The notes below the pieces were generated by a model that saw only the letters and a program-made list of their open reading frames with translations, did not search any database and was not told where the DNA came from. This document shows, one piece after another, positions 10,239-20,645 of a stretch of DNA of 64,000 nt (the stretch's first letter is position 1; each line of letters opens with the position of its first letter). Position numbers and translations under genes: made by a program. The DNA lies in assembly GCA_951804985.1 (NCBI GenBank), contig OX638135.1, positions 37,657,024 to 37,721,023 of the forward strand, given 5' to 3'. Source of the DNA: Dryomyza anilis (lineage: Eukaryota > Arthropoda > Insecta > Diptera > Dryomyzidae).

Positions 10239-11000
10239 ATGGCACCCAACAACTCTAGCGCAGTGAAAAAGAACGCCAGTGGCAAGCGTGGCGACTCTCG
10301 AGCCAGCTGGAAGAATGCCCGGCAAGGCAGACAGGAGCGGCGGAAACAAGCACCGCACCAACAACAACACCATCAAGCGCAAGAGTAACAAGACCCATAC
10401 CCGACCCAACTCCTCCAATCATCGTGTCGCTCCAACAGGACGACACTCGAGACCCTCGAAAGTCCCTCACCATGTGGCTTGTGGAATTTGCCGTCAGGAC
10501 CATAGGCTGGCGAAGTGCTTTAGGTTCCGCGAGAAGAACCTGGATGAGAAGTACGAAGTAGTGATGAGTTATCACTACTGCGTGAATTGCACCTTGCACG
10601 CGTGCTTATAAATCGCACGAGGCATGTGACGATTATTGCGCAGGAGCTGGTCAGCCAGCTACATCTGAGGACGACTAAGGTGGACGACAAGACAGTCTGC
10701 AAGGTGGTAGTGGGGTCCCGCTTTGATGAAACATTCAAGTGCGAGATCAATGCACTAGTCTCCAAAGATCTACCTCGCAAGCCATACCCAGACGACGTCA
10801 ATGAAGCTGTCCTGAGCCGATTTGAACACATGTTCCTCGCGGGCCAGAAGTGCTGTTCATCGGCGCTGCTAGTGTTGCAGTTGGGTGCGGATGTATACCC
10901 AAGGATATTGAAGACGGGTGTTTACGCAAGCGACGGTGGCTTGGCAGTGGCTCAGAGTACTGCGTTCGGCTGGACGCTGTCTGGTCCATGTGGACTCTGA
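10239..11000 (+). pseudogene. BEL-A2 ORF3: second knuckle/protease-like protein
   Basis: An ATG in a good context (ttaccATGG) opens MAPNNSSAVKKNASGKRGDS, a strongly basic start. After a frameshift near 10388 comes VACGICRQDHRLAKC (CCHC knuckle) and YCVNC (start of a second knuckle). A deletion at about 10600 then removes the third knuckle. ARVLINRTRHVTIIAQELVS occupies the place of ALIDSGS in the true protease, with the catalytic DSG replaced. It ends with LGADVYPRI, GLAVAQSTAFGWTLSGP and a stop at 10998-11000. It lies downstream of integrase, separate from pol. Its role is unknown; nucleic-acid binding is inferred from the knuckles. Confidence 0.75.
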
Positions 11001-11174
11001 GTCAATACACAACCCCGCATATAACGACCCACAGATGCCGACCACACTCACTGACCCATAACACGAAGACGATGAAGATGATTTAGTTATAGTATCACGA
11101 ATTATAGTACAAAATGAATTGACCCATAGCATTAATATTTTTTAAGTTTTGCAGACACTGCAAGGCCGGCGAAA

Positions 11175-11691
11175 TGTTTACGCGCAACGTAAACCCTTGC
11201 GTAGTGAACACCGCCTGGCTTGCCTCCGACGTTCGCCGCTGCAGGCAAGGAGCGCGCTGCAGTCGACAGGCGGTCGTTTTTTCGTTCGGCTAGAACAACG
11301 TTCTAGCAAGACGAACTCATTAGTTTTTCGAACATACACTCGGACGAACATAAAAAGTTTTTCCCTCCCAAACCCAATACAAAAAAACACATAAAACCCA
11401 CCCAATTTAATAAACGCGTATAAACAATAATACAAGTGTGCTGAAACAAATCACCAACTACAACAATTCGACATCTACCAACAATACAACATCAACAAAC
11501 AACGGAGTTCTACGTTGGACATTGAATCAACGAAGCAACACGATTACAACAAACAACGTTGGACTCAGCACACGATCCTACACAAGTTGAAAGACAGCAG
11601 ACAATCTAAGGTACATTTCACAATTTACTATATTTATACATATTGACCCGCGCCCTTTCCCATCGCCGTATTACGAGCTTCCATACAAACA
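11175..11691 (+). repeat. BEL-A2 3' LTR
   Basis: This 517-base LTR starts TGTTTACG and ends CATACAAACA. It is followed by the CTTTT duplication at 11692-11696. It is longer than the 5' LTR and appears closer to the original form, since the inverted leader copy agrees with it. Confidence 0.92.
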
Positions 11692-11696
11692 CTTTT

Positions 11697-12200
11697 CCTT
11701 CGCCGGGTAAAATTGTTCATTGGTGGAGCACTGAACTTTCCGATTTACAAAAAGATAAACACAACCGTTGGCACATATTCAAAAGAAACATGACTGTTGA
11801 AAATAGATTAACTTACAAAAAAGCTTACTCTCTTTTTAAACGACAAGCAAAAATAGCAAAAAAAAACACTCTTTTCATGAATTCACATCAAAAATAAATC
11901 CCTCTACACCAATAAATTTAATTTGGAAAAATGTAAACAGATTATACGGCAAATCTCATCTAATTCTATACAATTTATCAAAACAACTGATGGTTCTATA
12001 AGTAAAAACAGTTACGAGATATCTAACACACTTGCAAAAGTTTGGTCGACAAAAAAAGTTCAATGGATTCTTTTCTTTTTATAACCACTGTATTGCAAAA
12101 CAAATATCAAACAGAACCACTTATCTATATTATCTATCGACTTTGAAAAGGCCTTCACCATTTACGCCGATGACCTCTATATAATATAAAAATACAAACA
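11697..12200 (+). pseudogene. I-clade LINE ORF2: connector and RT remnant
   Basis: The frame after the insertion reads PGKIVHWWSTELSDLQKDKH and RLTYKKAYSLFKRQAKIAKK, the endonuclease-RT connector. INLIWKNVNRLYGKS and SYEISNTLAKVW follow in shifted frames. Most RT blocks are deleted: DFEKAF (motif A, about 12137) runs almost directly into YADD (motif C, about 12160), a removal of several hundred bases. Confidence 0.68.
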
Positions 12201-12202
12201 TA

Positions 12203-13073
12203 CACCCAGAAAAAAATCATGGTAAATTAATAGTATTTCAATAGAAATATAATAATTTTTACCATTAAAATTGGTCAATAGGATGCGTCCCATTAGTTCA
12301 GTCATATTGAAACTGTTAATACAATGTGTGGTTGTACCATACATTTTATAATGTGATATTTTAATTACAATAAGAAAGACCTATACAAATTTATTGATAC
12401 GTATTATTAATTTTATGGTGTAGTCGAATTACATTTTCCTAATAATTTATTAAAACAAAAATGTATTTTAGTTAATTTATTGTATATATTATTTTATTTA
12501 AATGTCGAAATTGATATTCACTTTTACAACACACACACATAAAAAGACACTGCTCGTTGCAAAAGGTTATAACACATTTAATGTTAGCTTTGGTTTCCAA
12601 TAATTGATTTTAGTACTTGAGTCTGCAGCTACTTTTGAGTTCGTTGCCATAATAGAAGTTCGAAGGAAATTTGTATTTTCTGTAATAAATAATAATCTAA
12701 ATATAATTTATTTACATTAAATACATTGAGTCCTTACCAATGTCGCGTTTAATAATGTGGATTATTGCAAAAAAAATACATGCGCCCATTTAGAGTAAAC
12801 ACGCAGAATGACGTATAAAACGAACATGTCTGTATTCGTTTTTAAGTTTTTATACCACGTTTATTATTATAGGAGGAAACCACTAAAACAACAGTATTTA
12901 TTCTATTTAAAATAATAATATTGAAATATTTAAATTTATGGTACTGAATTTTTCAAATACTATTGAATTAATTAGAAAACTTTTGATTTAAAAAGAAAAA
13001 AACTATTAATACATGAACAATAAAATCAATGGTCGTACCATTAAGTACTTAATGGGACATTTTCTTCTGAGTG
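12203..13073. mobile_element. TA-flanked MITE inserted in the LINE
   Basis: The ends are CACCCAGAAAAAAATC and the reverse complement CACTCAGAAGAAAATG, both bordered by TA (12201-12202 and 13074-13075). Removing 871 bases and one TA rejoins LINE ORF2 coding on both sides. No transposase ORF is visible. TA duplication suggests a Tc1/mariner-mobilised non-autonomous element; family is uncertain. Confidence 0.75.
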
Positions 13074-13075
13074 TA

Positions 13076-13310
13076 ATAACGACTTGCAATCTAAATTAAA
13101 TTCACTTTTTGCTAACATTATAGACTGGCTAGATACATCAGGTTATAAAATATCTTTTGAAAAATCAGCATTAATTAATTTCTGCCGTAAAAGTAATTGT
13201 TCATTTAATGATATAATTCTACATAACAATTCTATAAAAACTGTAAATACCCTACGTATGCTAGGCATACTATTTAAAAGTAATTATAATTGGTCTTGTC
13301 ACTAGATGAA
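13076..13310 (+). pseudogene. I-clade LINE ORF2: RT thumb segment
   Basis: NDLQSKLNSLFANIIDWLDT, YKISFEKSALINFCRK and NTLRMLGILF are the post-YADD RT stretch of I-type LINEs, including the LGI/LGV motif. It ends at a stop at about 13303. Confidence 0.7.
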
Positions 13311-13393
13311 TTAAAAACTTCATTAATTAAGAGACTTAAATTAATTACCCTAACACTAAACTTAATATTTTAAAATCAAAACTGTTTTCAAAA

Positions 13394-14041
13394 ATGGACT
13401 ATGGTCTTCCAATTTTCGGACATTGTGCTTTTTCACACATAAAAAAATTATATTCAATATATCACTCTGGTGCACGATATTGCTTAGGGGTTTTTAGGAC
13501 TACACCTATTACTAACATTCTCACGGAAACAGGACTACCAACCTTTGATTTAAGAGTAGAGCATTCCACAGCAAAATTAATACCAAAATTACTACTACCC
13601 GGAGATTACCCTATCATTTCAAACATCCAGCAACAATCCAATAGAAAAATTATCCGTGTACCATCTACGGTTGACAGAATCCTAAAAACAGCTAAGCAGT
13701 CGGGTTTTAAAATCAGCGCACATACAAAATATAAAACAATATTTCCATCATGGACCATAAGCTCAGACTCTTTTATCGAAGATCTAATTTATTTACCTAA
13801 AGCTTCAACATTATCATCAGTTTACAATGCTGTTTTTAATGAATCAATAAACAAATACAAATTATATAACTGGAATATAGTCTACACTGATGGTTCCAAA
13901 ACCGAAAATAATACTTCGTACGCCATCATAAACAACTCTTTTCAAATCGAAAAAATCTCTATACTGGACAACAGCAGCTCTATATTCACTGCAGAATCTG
14001 AGACTATATTGTTTGGAGTTAATCAATTTAAATCATTTTAA
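13394..14041 (+). pseudogene. I-clade LINE ORF2: RT end and RNase H start
   Basis: MDYGLPIFGHCAFSHIKKLY and GARYCLGVFRTTPITNILTE form the typical RT carboxyl region. RNase H follows, with IVYTDGSK (first catalytic Asp) and FTAESETILFG (Glu). A TAA after KSF ends the frame, and RNase H then continues in the same frame to CSDSLTTI (third acidic residue) at about 14060. A single stop therefore interrupts the domain. Confidence 0.78.
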
Positions 14042-14724
14042 CTGAAATATATCATATGTTCTGATTCATTAACAACAATAAATCAAATTCATAGCTCTTC
14101 TATTAAATGTGATACCATCAACAAAATAAGAGATATTATAATAAAATATAAAAACGCTCTAAAAATCATGTGTGTTCCTGGTCACAGTGGTATTCACGGA
14201 AACACACTCGCCGACGAAACTGCAAAACAAGCTCTGAGATATCCACTTATTGCACTGTCAACTTATAATAAAGCTGACTATTACAGAAAAATTAATTTTA
14301 ATTATCATTTTAAAATAAATCTACTATGGACAAACTACAGACATTATTACAAGTCCATAAATACAACTGTAAACGCACCTCTAAATATCCTTCAGATATT
14401 ACAAATCTCTACCTGCAGAAATATATAAGACTTCGTATGGGACATTCAAGAATAACACACAAACACCTCTTTGAACAAGTATCTCCTAGCAGCTGCCACC
14501 TTTGCAACAACGACATCATTACTGTGGAACACATCATCAACAACTGCCAGACAATTATAAACATTCAATACACACTTTTTGGAAAAATCTGTTTTAAACA
14601 ACTATTAAATGAAGTCTCAACAAACAACATAATAAATGTAATATCTATTCTAAAAAATCTAATCTATTCTATCTCATTTAAATCCATAAAATTATATTAT
14701 AATAAATTTACTTTATCAGGCTGA
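14042..14724 (+). pseudogene. I-clade LINE ORF2: RNase H end and Cys/His tail
   Basis: CSDSLTTI, then VPGHSGIHGNTLADETAKQA (His and final Asp) complete the RNase H. After a frameshift comes RLRMGHSRITHKHLF with CHLCNNDIITVEHIINNC, the CCHC-like zinc motif at the end of LINE ORF2. Translation ends at TGA at about 14722. Confidence 0.78.
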
Positions 14725-14780
14725 AGACCAAAGCTGTCATTAAGATTATTTTGTAATAATATTTCAAAATAAATTTGTTA

Positions 14781-15066
14781 ATAATATTTTTTTTTAAATA
14801 ATATCTTTCAGTGCTACTAAAGTATTTGATTAAGAACTAAAGTATCAGTCACTGCAACTGAAATTGTTATTTGCCTATTATTGAAAATATTCAAAATAAA
14901 GAAATTAAAGTATCTGTCGCTTCTACTGTAGTATTTAGATAAAATGCTGTTCTTGTATTTTTTGAGTAATAGTAAAAAAAACCTGTTACCAAAATATTGA
15001 CACATTATTGTATTTTCGTTAAAGTAATTGGCTATTTTGGAGATATTAAAAAAAATTTACAGAATA
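14781..15066. other. AT-rich gap between LINE and host ORF, likely intronic
   Basis: No coding feature or repeat boundary is evident. If the donor at 15072-15067 is used, this is the first part of a minus-strand intron that also harbours the LINE and BEL-A2. Confidence 0.4.
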
Positions 15067-15072
15067 ACGTAC
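15067..15072 (-). promoter_or_regulatory. Candidate splice donor of host exon
   Basis: On the minus strand the sequence reads CAACAAG followed by GTACGT, close to the insect donor consensus. It ends the exon at 15073 after 866 codons plus one base (phase 1). If unspliced, the ORF runs only 13 more residues to a stop at 15032. Confidence 0.55.
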
Positions 15073-17671
15073 CTTGTTGAGTTCTTGAAATGTAGACTTC
15101 GCCCCAAGTAGAATTCGAAGGTGAATGCAAAGAATTCTGGTGCTGGTGATAAAGATGTTGGCAATTACCCTGACTGCTTTGAGACTTCGTGACATTACAA
15201 GGTATATGTAAGTCACCAGTAAATGTTGCAATCGAGCGTGTTGTATTGGTTATATCAGTTGCATCTGTTAATGATGTAGTGTCATCATTTGTAGCACTCA
15301 CATGTTGTGTACGGTGTAGCGGATGGATGTGATGATGATAACGGTGATGCTGCTGAGTACCCACCATGGTGTTTATATTATTATTTTGAGTAGTACCTAC
15401 AGGCACAAAAGCGTTGTCACTAGTACTACTACTATTATTATTCAATTTATTGAGATTCGTTTGCTGTGAATGCTGTACCGATTGAAGCGATTGTGAAGAA
15501 ATGTTGTAATTGCCGCCAGAAGCTGGTGAGCTTGAATTCGATTTGGACTTGCTATTTATGTTGTTAACCGGTAGTCTTATAGAAAGTTCTAAAGTCTCAT
15601 TTTTTAACGTGCATAAAGGAGATGCTATCAAATGTAAACCGGAAGGTTTTTTAGCGCTTTTAGTATCGTTTAGTGCTGTGAATGTTTCACTATGTGTATT
15701 ATCAATGTTTGTGGCAGATTGTTGTGACTGTTGCGTTTGTGGAAAAGATTGTTGCAACATAGTTAGTTCGGCGCAACTGCAATCGTTTTTCGCAGCAAAA
15801 CGATCAATATTAGAAGTAGGATTTAGTAAATGTGTGAGAGTTTGATCATAACATGCGCTAAATTCTAAAAATAATTGATCGCGTCGTTCCTTTGAAGCAA
15901 TGTTGTCGTGCTCACTGCTGTTACTGCTACTTTCAAAATGATTCTGATCGTCGTCTACGTTGTGCCAAAAATAGACGGATGACTCACTACCAATCGCTGT
16001 AGAATAGCGTTCACTATGTGTCGTTGACGACGAGAGAGTAGACAGGCGACTTCGGCTTTGCGATTCCTGCTGATGCTCCAAACGTACTAGATTTCGCCTG
16101 CGACAAGCATCTTGGTTGTGCGATTTATACACGCATATATCACCTTCATTGAAATATAGTTCTTCGTCGTCGTCAAATGGCTGCTGTCTGGTTAATGTCG
16201 GAAAAGGTGTACTATTCGTGGTAACGTCATACGATTCAGTAGATTGCGATGTATAAAAAAGCGTAGGTAGTGAATCTTGACTTAAGCGTTTACTAATAAC
16301 ATGATTTTTTCTGGCGTCGTCTACGTCCAATGAATGATGCTGCTGCGCTACAGCTGCTAAAATATGTGGTGCTGCTGTGAGGTAAAAAAGAGCACTAGGT
16401 TCTTGTTGCTTTTGGAAATGATATGCCGCTGTGGCCGAGGCTACTGCTGCAGCAGTCGTAGACGATCGAAGAGCTGTATAATTTGTGGCGCCAAGTGAAG
16501 CAGCTTTAAGCCAGCGGCTGCTGGTAGACTCTAAATAGCTTTTATAAGTAGATATATGTGATTGCCGCGCTGTAGTTTTTGAGGGAGAACCAGCTGCAGT
16601 GGTTGTATTCAGAAATTTTTCTTCATGTACCGACGTATTATGCACCGGTACAGCTTCACGGAAATTCACGAAATTTTGAGGACCGTATTCCGATGGCTGG
16701 TCGTGTGAAGTAAATTTTTTTGCGCTTATGCCAGTTTCATGCCGCTCATGCCTCAAACGGCGATTATATTGATCATATATTGAGATCTTTCGCTGTTCAA
16801 ATGGTTTTTGCTGCAGCGATGTAACAATATTGTTCTTATTAGTGGAATAAATAGAATTCCTTGATACCTGCGCTGCCGCGGAAACATCAAATAGAGAACG
16901 AGTTAATATTAGACAACGACGTTTATTGAATTCCTGTTGATGACATGCCTGAAAATCCTTAGACGTGTCAGCTATATCAGCATCATAAATGTAATCATTT
17001 GTTAGTGTAGCTATGTTATCTTTTTCTTGAGAATATTGTTGATGTTGGTGGTATTGTTTATGGTTTGTAGCAAAATTATGATGGCAATGTTGATGCGACT
17101 GGTGCCTTTGAGTTAATGCCGCAGTTGTGTCTAAGTCATTGCTATGGTAATGCGTAGAAGGCTTTGTAACATATTCTAAATTTGTTGATATCGTTGACGT
17201 TATTGACTTGCTGGGAGTAGTACTTGCTGTTGTTGTTGTGTGGTGTTGATCAATTTGTGCATTCGTATTAATCAACGAAATTACAGTCGCAGCAGGTATG
17301 ATTAAATTGCTTGAACCAGTATATGGGTTGTTTTTGTCAGTGCTTGCAATAGGAATTAAATTTTCTTTGGTACTATGTTGTATGTGTCCATACGAACGAC
17401 GCCCACAAATTCCACTTAAGATGTTAAAACGTAATAAACTTTTTAAGCTATTTTGTTGCTGCGTATGTGATTCTTTATATATTTCCGCGTTTTGTTTTTC
17501 ACTTTGCAATAATTTGTCGTCAAAACTTTTACTTTTTTTCTCCGTTGTTGTTGGTTTTGCAAAGACTGGAGTAGTTTCTAAATGTGATTTTATTTTTGCT
17601 GTAGTTTCCGATGTTGACTCTTCATCTGACGAATATATTTTCCTTGCTTGGTTATTTTTACTATAGCTCAT
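15073..17671 (-). CDS. Host low-complexity protein, probable first coding exon
   Basis: The reading frame is open for 866 codons from an ATG at 17671 (MSYSKNNQARKIYSSDEEST). It is the longest ORF in the window and is unrelated to the mobile elements. The protein is rich in His, Gln, Ser, Thr and Asn, with His runs such as QHHRYHHHIHPLHRTQH near the end and Ser/Asn-rich patches. Less repetitive segments include LFLEFSACYDQTLTHLLNPT, DDDEELYFNEGDICVYKSHN and SNSTWGEVYISRTQQG. No enzymatic domain or membrane segment is visible. This is typical of disordered amino-terminal exons of dipteran regulatory or scaffold genes, but I do not recognise the gene. Later exons would lie to the left, outside or beyond the transposons. 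Confidence 0.75.
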
Positions 17672-17713
17672 TGGATACTATGATCGACGTAACCTTAATT
17701 GTGTTCGACGTCC

Positions 17714-17727
17714 ACTGTAAAAACATT
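17714..17727 (-). promoter_or_regulatory. Possible 3' splice site in the host gene 5' UTR
   Basis: The minus strand reads atgtttttacag then TGGACG, ending 43 bases before the ATG. It could mark a non-coding upstream exon, but it is a single weak signal. Confidence 0.3.
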
Positions 17728-17928
17728 AGTTTTAGTGTCTTAAAGGATGTTTAAATAATTAGCAGAAAAAAAAGAAAAAAAAATACATAAATGTTCACAA
17801 ATTGATTTAATATGAATAGCTATTACACTTGTAACATATGCGTCACACAGTGTTCCAGAATTCAAATTTAGGTGGCCAAAATTATTTTAGTATAATTTTA
17901 AATAGATTTTGGGATGCCGAGTTTAATC

Positions 17929-18079
17929 TGTAGTGTATTGTATGCTAGCCACCCTGCTTTTTGAGGTTTAAATTAAAACGATTTTTCTAATTCGCTTGTG
18001 TTCGCGTCGTGCAAACGATTCCACGAAAATAACATTTTTACTGAACTTAATAAAATATAAACTTTTATTACTTTTTAAT
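17929..18079 (+). repeat. Gypsy-1 5' LTR
   Basis: It begins TGTAGTGT and matches 21853-22037 through the words gctttttgaggtttaaat and gcgtcgtgcaaacgattcc to tttttaat. It lacks about 34 bases present near the start of the 3' LTR. Confidence 0.75.
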
Positions 18080-18108
18080 GAAAAGAACAAACATGTTAAA
18101 GAGTCGCC

Positions 18109-18834
18109 TTGAAGCCACCACCGTTCTGGAAACCAGACCCCAAATTATGGTTTACCCAAGTAGAAGTACAATTTAAACGTGCAGGCATTACTAACGATGA
18201 TACAAAGTTTGATACGCTGGTGGCAGTAATTGATTCGCCGATTCTCAAATTTGCCTGCGACCTCATTTATAATCCTCCAGAAACAAGCAAATACGAGGCG
18301 CTCAAATCTACGTTAATATCTGAGTTCTCCAAGTCGGCCGATACACGCTTTAAACGGCTGCTCAACGATGTAGATACCGACGGAAGGAAACCAACAACAC
18401 TTCTCCGAGAAATGAGAAATTCGTCAGGTTACAAATTAAGTGAGGATGTACTAAAATCACTTTGGTTGCGTCGGCTTCCAACGAATGTACAGCAAATTCT
18501 GGCTACAGTTGAAGGAGACTTGGATGCGTTGGCAAGAAAGGCAGATAACAGCATGGAGATGCCACTGACAACTACGATAAATACAACCAGCTCAAACGAA
18601 GAAAAAGATGTGTTGCATTCAGCTATTGCAGAGCTTACAAAGAGATTCGACCGCATGGAACACGGCAGCCACGATAGAAGTGAAAATAGGCCGCGTCGAA
18701 ACCGCCGAAACTCACCATACCCTGCATCTCGATCACCATCTGGCGAGATTTGTTGGTTCCATCGAAAGTTCAAGAACAGAGCAACAATGTGCCGATCGCC
18801 GTGCTGTTTTGGCACGCACAGACAGGAAAACTAG
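18109..18834 (+). pseudogene. Gypsy-1 gag
   Basis: The frame starts PPPFWKPDPKLWFTQVEVQF, the amino-terminal capsid-like motif common to a group of insect Gypsy Gags (DUF7041-like). LISEFSKSADTRFKRLL and SLWLRRLPTNVQQILA follow. Near the end a single degenerate Cys/His motif, ICWFHRKFKNRATMCRSPC, takes the place of the CCHC knuckle. There is no ATG at the frame start (TTG), so the true start is lost or upstream. The role is particle formation by family analogy. Confidence 0.75.
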
Positions 18835-19430
18835 TGTGCCCTCCTTTCACGGCGACCGATAAGAGGGAAGGGCTTAAGTCATGTCGCCTTTACATTAAAG
18901 ATAAAACATCTTCACTTACATATCTTATTGACACTGGTGCGGAAATATCCGTCATTCCTAAGAACGTTAAAGAAAATATGCGTGCATCGGTAGTAAAATT
19001 ATTGGCAGCGAATAATACTGAAATAAATACATACAGAAAAAAGGAACTTACGATAGAAATGGGGTTGCGTAGGCAGTTTGTTTGGCTTTTCACTATCGCG
19101 GATGTATCTCATCCAATTATCGGCTCGGATTTTTTGGGGAAATTTGACATTTTGGTAGATATGAAAAGGAAAGCGCTGGTTGACAATAAAACACATCTAC
19201 ATAGTATATGCAACATCAAAACATGCTCTCCAGAGAACATTACAATATTGAAATCAACAAATTCGTTTCATAATTTGTTAACAAAATATATTGATCTAAC
19301 GGATGACTCAACATCTCTAGCTAAGCGACCGTCGGATGTTTTTCATTTCATCGAAACCAAAGGCCGGCCAATGTCTCAAAAGGTACGCAGACTGTCGCCA
19401 GAAAAACTTAAAATAGCAAAAAAAAAAAAG
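18835..19430 (+). pseudogene. Gypsy-1 protease and linker
   Basis: TSSLTYLIDTGAEISVIP contains the retropepsin catalytic DTG. HPIIGSDFLGKFDILVD is the second conserved retropepsin segment (ILGxDFL type). The linker to RT contains FIETKGRPMSQKVRRLSPEK. An A-homopolymer at 19418-19427 is followed by a frame change. Confidence 0.78.
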
Positions 19431-20130
19431 AATTTGACTATCTACTCGACCGCGGCATTTGCACTCGCTCGAAAAGTCAGTGGGTCAGTTCCCTGCACTT
19501 GGCACGTAAACCAAATGGTACTTGGCGACCCTGTGGCGACTACAGGCGTCTTAATGCTAAAACGGTCGCCGACAACGACCCAATTCGTCACATTCACGAC
19601 TTCGCCAGTGAACTTGCAGGTAAATCTATATTTTCTGTAATCGATTGCAAAAAAGCTTATCATCAAATCGCAGTCCACCCGAACGATGTGCCCAAGACCG
19701 CCATACTTACACCGTTTGGACTCTTTGAATTAAAATTTATGTTTACGTAATGCGGCGCAGACGTTCCAGCGGTTTATGGATGAAACGGTTTTAGGACTAC
19801 CATTTGTTTTTCCATATCTGGACGATGCACTGGTCGCCTCCTCGTCGTTAGCGGAACATCTAAATCACCTGGAGCAATCATTTGATCGTTATCGAGAAAA
19901 GGGACTCGTAATAAACATCGACAAATGCCAATTGGGACAGTCTGAAGTAGAATTTTTGGGTCATCTTGTAACGAAAGACGGTGTTAAACCACTCACACGT
20001 AAAGTTGATGCTATTTTGTCTTGCAAGAAAACAACGGAGGTAAAGGATGTACGGAGCTTTATAGGAACCGTAAATTTTTATCGCCTTTTTTACCGAACGC
20101 TGCCGAAATTCAGCTACCCTTACAGCAAAT
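19431..20130 (+). pseudogene. Gypsy-1 reverse transcriptase
   Basis: Blocks appear in order across shifting frames: LARKPNGTWRPCGDYRRLN, FSVIDCKKAYHQIAVHP (motif A, catalytic Asp), KTAILTPFGLFELKFM (motif B), VFPYLDDALVASSS (motif C, LDD) and VEFLGHLVTKDGVKP. Frameshifts occur at about 19430, 19745 and 20015. All catalytic acids are retained. Confidence 0.82.
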
Positions 20131-20645
20131 GATGGGGCCATGCAAAAAATGTGACAGAACCAAACTGAAATGGACAGCAGACACCGAGGTAGCCTTCGAA
20201 ACATTAAAAAAACAACTGGCTGATGCCGCTCTGCTGTCTTTTCCGATTAAAGGTGCTACAATTGCGTTGATGACCGATGCATCAGACAAGGCAATGGGAG
20301 CTGTATTGCAACAAATAATTGGCATAGACTGGCAGTCCCTGGGTTTTTTATCTAAGAAATTTAGTCAAACTGAGCAGAGGTATAGTACTTACGATCGTGA
20401 ACTGCTGGCCATTTTCACAGCTATTCGACATTTTCGTTATTTTTTGGCAGGCGCTGAATTTATAGTTTATACCGAGCACAAGCCACTGGTATATGCATTT
20501 GAACAAAAATGGGAAAAACTTTCTCCGCGGCAGACGAGGCAGCTAAATTTCAACAGCCAATTTTCGGTAAATATACAACATATCGGCGGTGCAGACAACC
20601 TGGTGGCGGACATGCTCTCACGCATCGAAACTATTCAGACTTCTT
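20131..20645 (+). pseudogene. Gypsy-1 RNase H
   Basis: [18 protein letters not shown] (first Asp), [20 protein letters not shown] (Glu) and [11 protein letters not shown] (final Asp) are intact. The third motif reads [13 protein letters not shown], with Glu where Gypsy RNases H normally have Asp. The frame (20021-21301) is continuous into integrase. Confidence 0.82.

Larger units (their letters stand above)
4842..11691 (+). mobile_element. BEL-A2: full-length BEL/Pao retrotransposon
   Basis: The element has LTRs beginning TGTTTACG and ending ATACAAACA, flanked by a 5-bp duplication CTTTT. A primer-binding site lies two bases after the 5' LTR. Internally it carries a gag-like ORF, a CCHC array, a protease, RT, RNase H, integrase, a DUF5641-like tail and then an additional ORF3. 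All major domains are present but broken by frameshifts: the 47-bp duplication at 6038-6131, the junctions near 7115 and 7880, a stop at 8694 and a deletion near 9078. It inserted into ORF2 of an I-clade LINE. The leader is rearranged and the amino-terminal half of gag is missing. Confidence 0.93.
11697..14780 (+). mobile_element. I-clade LINE, 3' half
   Basis: Continuation of the LINE split by BEL-A2. It contains the ORF2 connector, a heavily deleted reverse transcriptase, a complete-looking RNase H signature and a Cys/His-rich tail. It is interrupted again by a MITE at 12203-13073. The 3' end is placed near 14780, where recognisable coding ends (14724) and an A/T-rich tail begins. The RNase H domain places it in the I/R1-type group of LINEs. 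Confidence 0.75.

Noticed and set aside
10239..11000. ORF3 as an env gene
   Set aside because: The late position and the splice-site layout recall env, but there is no signal peptide, no transmembrane segment and no cleavage motif; knuckles and a FGWxLSG end point to Gag/protease ancestry.
15510..15845. Plus-strand ORFs inside the host exon (also 17298-17666)
   Set aside because: Antisense shadows of the long minus-strand frame, with Cys/Val/Leu-rich composition from Gln/Asn/Ser codons.
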